A DNA stretch of 64,000 nucleotides from Vibrio brasiliensis LMG 20546. Lineage in GTDB: Bacteria; Pseudomonadota; Gammaproteobacteria; Enterobacterales; Vibrionaceae. The notes below the pieces were generated by a model. It worked only from the letters and a program-made list of their open reading frames with translations, was not told the origin of the DNA and did not search any database. Positions 59,871-64,000 of the stretch are shown here, piece by piece. A program made the translations under genes and the position numbers. The stretch spans positions 62,001-126,000 of the forward strand of contig NZ_AEVS01000014.1 of the NCBI RefSeq assembly GCF_000189255.1, written 5' to 3'. Within the stretch, counting starts at the first letter, position 1, and each line of letters starts with the position of its first letter.

Positions 59871-60989
59871 ATGCAATACGAATCTCCGATCAAACGTCGT
59901 CCATCGACTCGTATCTACGTGGGCGATGTACCTATTGGTGACGGTGCACCAATCGCAGTACAGTCAATGACTAACACCAGAACAACAGACGTTGAAGCGA
60001 CTGTTGCTCAAATTCGCGCACTGGAAAATGTCGGTGCCGATATTGTGCGAGTGTCTGTACCTACTATGGATGCGGCCGAAGCATTCAGACAGATCAAGCA
60101 GCAGGTAAATATCCCGTTAGTCGCGGATATTCACTTCGACTACCGAATTGCGCTTAAAGTTGCTGAATATGGCGTCGACTGTTTGCGTATCAACCCGGGT
60201 AACATCGGTAACGAAGAGCGTATTCGCTCTGTTGTTGATTGTGCTCGTGACAAAAACATTCCGATTCGTATTGGTGTTAATGGTGGCTCTCTGGAAAAAG
60301 ATATCCAGATGAAATATGGCGAACCGACGCCAGAGGCCCTGGTTGAATCAGCAATGCGTCATGTCGATATTCTTGATCGTCTTAACTTTGATCAGTTTAA
60401 GGTCAGTGTTAAAGCATCAGATGTATTCTTAGCGGTCGATTCGTACCGACTACTGGCGAAGAAAATTGATCAACCGTTGCACTTAGGTATCACTGAAGCG
60501 GGTGGTGCTCGTGCTGGTGCTGTTAAGTCTTCTGTTGGTCTTGGTATGCTACTAGCTGAAGGGATTGGCGATACGCTACGTATCTCTTTGGCAGCAAACC
60601 CGGTCGAGGAGATCAAGGTTGGCTTCGATATTCTGAAATCGTTACGTATTCGCTCACGCGGCATTAACTTTATTGCGTGTCCAAGCTGCTCTCGTCAAGA
60701 GTTCGATGTGATTGGCACTGTTAATGCGTTAGAAGAACGATTAGAAGATATCATTACACCAATGGATGTATCGATCATCGGCTGTGTCGTTAATGGTCCG
60801 GGTGAAGCAGAAGTCTCACACCTTGGGCTTGCAGGAAGCAATAAGAAGAGTGCTTTCTACGAAGACGGCAAACGTCAGAAAGAGCGTTTCGACAACGATG
60901 ATCTCGTCGCTAAACTCGAAGCTAAGATTCGCGCTAAAGCTGCGATTCTAGACGAGCAGCAACGTATCGACATTAAAGTACAAGATTAA
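59871..60989 (+). CDS. ispG: 4-hydroxy-3-methylbut-2-enyl diphosphate synthase
   Basis: IspG reduces methylerythritol cyclodiphosphate in isoprenoid synthesis. The [4Fe-4S] ligands are seen in [10 protein letters not shown] and [11 protein letters not shown], and the N-terminal barrel has [18 protein letters not shown]. The 372 residues equal the E. coli enzyme in length. The rodZ-ispG-hisS order is the usual one in enterobacteria and vibrios. Confidence 0.97.
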   Translation: MQYESPIKRRPSTRIYVGDVPIGDGAPIAVQSMTNTRTTDVEATVAQIRALENVGADIVRVSVPTMDAAEAFRQIKQQVNIPLVADIHFDYRIALKVAEYGVDCLRINPGNIGNEERIRSVVDCARDKNIPIRIGVNGGSLEKDIQMKYGEPTPEALVESAMRHVDILDRLNFDQFKVSVKASDVFLAVDSYRLLAKKIDQPLHLGITEAGGARAGAVKSSVGLGMLLAEGIGDTLRISLAANPVEEIKVGFDILKSLRIRSRGINFIACPSCSRQEFDVIGTVNALEERLEDIITPMDVSIIGCVVNGPGEAEVSHLGLAGSNKKSAFYEDGKRQKERFDNDDLVAKLEAKIRAKAAILDEQQRIDIKVQD

Positions 60990-61034
60990 TCTCAACCTAG
61001 ATTACGCGAAGTAATTAAAATTACGGTAGATATT

Positions 61035-62303
61035 GTGGCAAAGAAAATCCAAGCAATTCGAGGCATGAACGACTGCCTTCCAACTCAATCACCACTGTGG
61101 CAAAAACTTGAAAACACAGTGAAAAACGTAATCAGCGCATACGGTTACAATGAAGTGCGCATGCCAATCGTTGAGATGACCCATCTATTCAGTCGCGCTA
61201 TCGGTGAAGTAACCGACGTGGTTGAAAAAGAGATGTACACTTTTGAAGACCGCAATGGTGATAGCCTGACACTGCGCCCAGAGGGTACTGCAGGTTGTGT
61301 GCGTTCTTGTATTGAAAACAGCCTGATTGACCGTTCAGAGCAGCGCTTATGGTACATGGGTCCAATGTTCCGTCACGAGCGTCCTCAAAAAGGTCGTTAC
61401 CGTCAGTTCCATCAATGTGGTGTTGAGGTGTTCGGTCTTGATGGTCCGGATGTAGACGCTGAGCTTATTATGATGACCGCGCGTCTATGGCGCGAGCTGG
61501 GTATTGATAAACATGTACGCCTGGAGCTGAACTCTATTGGTTCTCTGGAAGATCGTGCGAACTACCGTACCGCACTGATCGCTTTCCTAGAGCAGCATAT
61601 CGATATTCTTGATGACGACTGTAAGCGTCGTATGCACACCAATCCGCTGCGCGTTCTTGATACAAAAAATCCAGACGTACAGGCTATTCTTGGTGATGCT
61701 CCACGTCTTTCAGACTATCTTGGTGAAGAATCGAAGCAACATTTTGCAGGTCTGTGTGAACTTCTTGACGCTGCAGGTATCGAATACTCAGTTAACCAAC
61801 GCTTAGTTCGTGGCTTAGATTACTACAACCGCACTGTTTTCGAGTGGATCACTGAAAGCCTGGGTGCTCAGGGTACTGTTTGTGGCGGTGGTCGATACGA
61901 TGGTCTGGTTGAACAGCTAGGCGGCAAAGCAACACCAGCTGTTGGTTTCGCTATGGGTCTGGAGCGTCTTGTTCTGATGCTTGAAACCCTTGAGCTAACA
62001 GAAGTACGTCGCAGTGTCGATGTATACATGGTAACCGCTGGCGAAGGTACAATGTTGGCAGGTATGAAACTGGCAGAGACGCTACGTGAGCAAGTACCTG
62101 GCCTGCGTGTAATGAGCCACTTTGGTGGTGGTAACTTCAAGAAGCAGTTTAAGCGTGCAGACAAAGTTGGCGCAGCTGTAGCCTTGGTTCTAGGCGAAAA
62201 CGAAGTTGCTGATAACACAGTAGTATTGAAAGACCTGATTGGCGGTACGCAAGAGACATACAGCCAAGCAGACGTTATTGCAAAACTATCTGAGCTAGTT
62301 TAA
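61035..62303 (+). CDS. hisS: Histidyl-tRNA synthetase
   Basis: A class II aminoacyl-tRNA synthetase, 422 residues. Motif 2 ([24 protein letters not shown]), the histidine-specific [13 protein letters not shown] and motif 3 ([13 protein letters not shown]) are all in place, followed by the anticodon-binding domain. The start is GTG ([13 protein letters not shown]). The hairpin after the gene probably lowers read-through into yfgM. Confidence 0.97.
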   Translation: MAKKIQAIRGMNDCLPTQSPLWQKLENTVKNVISAYGYNEVRMPIVEMTHLFSRAIGEVTDVVEKEMYTFEDRNGDSLTLRPEGTAGCVRSCIENSLIDRSEQRLWYMGPMFRHERPQKGRYRQFHQCGVEVFGLDGPDVDAELIMMTARLWRELGIDKHVRLELNSIGSLEDRANYRTALIAFLEQHIDILDDDCKRRMHTNPLRVLDTKNPDVQAILGDAPRLSDYLGEESKQHFAGLCELLDAAGIEYSVNQRLVRGLDYYNRTVFEWITESLGAQGTVCGGGRYDGLVEQLGGKATPAVGFAMGLERLVLMLETLELTEVRRSVDVYMVTAGEGTMLAGMKLAETLREQVPGLRVMSHFGGGNFKKQFKRADKVGAAVALVLGENEVADNTVVLKDLIGGTQETYSQADVIAKLSELV

Positions 62304-62320
62304 TCAATTTATCTATTTTC

Positions 62321-62350
62321 AAAAGTGGTGATGAGAGTCACCACTTTTTT
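62321..62350 (+). terminator. Terminator or attenuator between hisS and yfgM
   Basis: AAAAGTGGTGA (62321-62331) pairs with TCACCACTTTT around a six-base loop, and six T residues end the stem. It is good enough to stop part of the transcripts before yfgM-bamB. Confidence 0.8.
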
Positions 62351-62370
62351 AAGATGTAAGAGGACAGGAA

Positions 62371-62985
62371 GTGGAACTCTACGATACTGAAGAACAACAA
62401 GTAGAAGCGATCAAAGATTGGTGGAAAGAGAACGGCAAAGCAGTCATTTTGGGTGCGGTTGTTGGTCTTGGTGGCCTATTTGGTTGGCGTTACTACCAGG
62501 ATTCTGTAACAGCGGCTCAAGAAGCTGCTTCTGAAAGCTACACCAAAGCGGTACAAACGCTAGCAGAAAAAGGCGCTTCAGCCGAAGGCGATATTCAAGC
62601 ATTTATTGATGCCAATAAAGAGACTGAATACGCCGTACTCGCTGCACTACAACTAGCAAAAGTTCAAGTTGAAGCCGGTAATCTGGATGAAGCTTTGGCT
62701 CAGTTAGAGTGGGCTAAATCAACCACTAAAGATGCAGCGGTATCTGCGGTACTTAACTACCGTCTGGCTCGTGTAAAAGCAGAGCAGGGTGAGTTCGATG
62801 CTGCTGTTTCTGAGCTGGCAAATATTACAGATCAAAGCTGGGCTGGTCGTGTTGCTGAACTGAAAGGTGACATCCTATTGCGTAAAGGTGATGCTCAAGG
62901 TGCGTACGCTGCATATACGCAAGCACAGCAATCTGGCGATGCTAGCCAAACGCTACAAATGAAACTGGACGACCTAGCCAAGTAA
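62371..62985 (+). CDS. yfgM: YfgM family SecYEG ancillary protein
   Basis: A 204-residue membrane-anchored TPR-like protein with one helix at about 25-43 (AVILGAVVGLGGLFGWRYY) and a periplasmic helical domain (about 50-200). YfgM works with PpiD at the SecYEG exit and helps hand secreted proteins to chaperones. The GTG start (MELYDTEEQQVEAIKDWW) aligns with E. coli MEIYENENDQVEA. The next gene begins nine bases later. Confidence 0.93.
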   Translation: MELYDTEEQQVEAIKDWWKENGKAVILGAVVGLGGLFGWRYYQDSVTAAQEAASESYTKAVQTLAEKGASAEGDIQAFIDANKETEYAVLAALQLAKVQVEAGNLDEALAQLEWAKSTTKDAAVSAVLNYRLARVKAEQGEFDAAVSELANITDQSWAGRVAELKGDILLRKGDAQGAYAAYTQAQQSGDASQTLQMKLDDLAK

Positions 62986-62994
62986 GGGCATAGC

Positions 62995-64000
62995 ATGAAG
63001 AATATGCTGAAAAAGGCGCTGGCAACTGCAATGTTTGTTGGCGCGCTGGCGGGCTGTGCTAGTGAAGAAGATACTGTCATCATGGCGCCTGTTCCTCAAG
63101 TGGACAGCGAGTTTACTCCGCAATCTCAGTGGAGCAACTCGGTAAGCGGTGGTGTTGGTCAGTACTACTCAAAACTGACACCAGAATATGCTTACGACAA
63201 AGTGTTTGTTGCTAGCCGTGATGGCGTAGTGAAGGCACTTGATCCTGAAAGTGGTAAAACTCTGTGGGAAACTGACGTAGAGGCTGATGTATCTGCACGC
63301 CTTTCTGGTGGTATTACCGCAGCGTATAGCCAGGTTTTCATCGGCAGTGAAAATGGTCGTGTTCTTGCGTTCAATGAAGAGACTGGTGAGCTAAACTGGC
63401 AAGTTGATGTCGATGGTGAAGTACTTGCTGCACCGGCGACAGACAGCAACCTGGTTATTGTGCATACCAATAAAGGTATCTTGTTGGCACTGGATCAGGT
63501 TACTGGCGAAGCTAAGTGGACTATCAGCACTGAGGTTCCAAACTTAACTCTACGCGGTAACAGTGCACCTGTAACGGCTTCTGGCGGTGTGTTCTGGGGT
63601 ACAGCAAATGGTCGTCTGGCAGCCGCTATTGTTGAACGTGGCCAATTGATTTGGCAGCAGCCAATCGGCATGCCTCAGGGGGCGACTGAAATTGATCGTC
63701 TGGTTGATGTTGATGCCTCGCCACTGATTTTAGGTAGCACTCTGTATATCGTTGGTTACAACGGTCAGCTAACCGCGATTGATTTACGCTCTGGTAAAGC
63801 GGCGTGGAAGCGTAACTACTCTTCTTCGACTGATCTAGTCAGTGATGGTAGCCGTCTGTTCGTCGTTACTGAACAAGACCACATTGCAGCAGTTGATGCG
63901 CGCAGTGGTACTGAATTGTGGACTAACGATCAGTTAGAAAACCGTCTTGTAACGGCGCCAGTTATCATTGAGCAGTACCTTGTTGTCGGTGATAGCGAAG
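62995..64000 (+). CDS. bamB: Outer-membrane protein assembly factor BamB (cut by window end)
   Basis: The first 335 codons of the lipoprotein subunit BamB of the outer-membrane barrel assembly machine. The lipoprotein signal ends ALAGC with Cys at about residue 20. The body is an eight-bladed propeller, with PQQ-type repeats seen as GVVKALDPESGKTLWE, GRVLAFNEETGELNWQ, GILLALDQVTGEAKW and GQLTAIDLRSGKAAWK. The frame is open to the window end; E. coli BamB has 392 residues, so about 50 are missing. Confidence 0.95.
   Translation, partial: MKNMLKKALATAMFVGALAGCASEEDTVIMAPVPQVDSEFTPQSQWSNSVSGGVGQYYSKLTPEYAYDKVFVASRDGVVKALDPESGKTLWETDVEADVSARLSGGITAAYSQVFIGSENGRVLAFNEETGELNWQVDVDGEVLAAPATDSNLVIVHTNKGILLALDQVTGEAKWTISTEVPNLTLRGNSAPVTASGGVFWGTANGRLAAAIVERGQLIWQQPIGMPQGATEIDRLVDVDASPLILGSTLYIVGYNGQLTAIDLRSGKAAWKRNYSSSTDLVSDGSRLFVVTEQDHIAAVDARSGTELWTNDQLENRLVTAPVIIEQYLVVGDSE

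Overview
The window looks like a stretch of chromosome I of a Vibrio or close relative. The evidence is the gene content and order: oxyR2-aceB-aceA; queA-tgt-yajC-secD-secF; phoB-phoR-pstS beside ppx-ppk and a divergent pstC-pstA-pstB-phoU; recC-recB-recD without ptrA; argA; and rlmN-rodZ-ispG-hisS-yfgM-bamB. Protein sequences are gammaproteobacterial throughout. The species cannot be fixed from the sequence alone. I saw no rRNA, tRNA, insertion sequence, prophage or CRISPR array, and the bulk is core genome. The first gene (oxyR2) and the last (bamB) are cut by the window edges.

Layout. 1-5040: end of an OxyR2-type peroxide sensor, a 718-base spacer rich in palindromes, the glyoxylate shunt genes aceB and aceA, and a CBS-domain protein. 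5040-11150: one long plus-strand cluster for queuosine tRNA modification (queA, tgt) and for Sec accessory proteins (yajC, secD, secF). 11160-15730: a secreted unknown, a DUF1904 protein and the murein endopeptidase mepA; then, on the minus strand, ferredoxin yfhL, the tRNA hydroxylase-type U32 protein yegQ/trhP, and rdgC. 15840-28120: a phosphate and polyphosphate region in which phoB-phoR-pstS and pstCAB-phoU flank ppx-ppk, with three recognisable Pho boxes. 28110-32480: two small outer-membrane barrels, a LysR regulator behind a class I polyphosphate kinase 2, cutC, and yebG with a LexA box. 32520-34500: a YeiE-like LysR regulator divergent from a TDT-family transporter. 34498-42800: a sigma54-dependent activator of the AcoR/DhaR type, divergent from a glycerol-type ABC transporter operon (two ATPases, two permeases, a DUF2160 membrane protein and a binding protein), with a -24/-12 promoter and repeated TGAACA half-sites between them. 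42890-54170: recC, recB, recD, a 58-codon unannotated-looking ORF, and argA with tandem ARG boxes. 54360-64000: envelope and RNA-modification genes (DUF2850, mltA, tcdA, csdE, rlmN) and the rodZ-ispG-hisS-yfgM-bamB cluster.

How the parts work together. The Pho block senses phosphate (PhoR/PhoB/PhoU), imports it (PstS/C/A/B) and stores or mobilises it as polyphosphate (Ppk1, Ppx, with Ppk2 nearby). The glycerol block appears to be a complete import system with its own sigma54 activator. The strongest new-looking signals are the complementary degeneracy of the two ATPases of that transporter, which predicts one dead and one live ATP site; its regulatory region; the iterated palindromes upstream of aceB; the very large extracytoplasmic insertions in PstC and PstA; and the small ORF downstream of recD.
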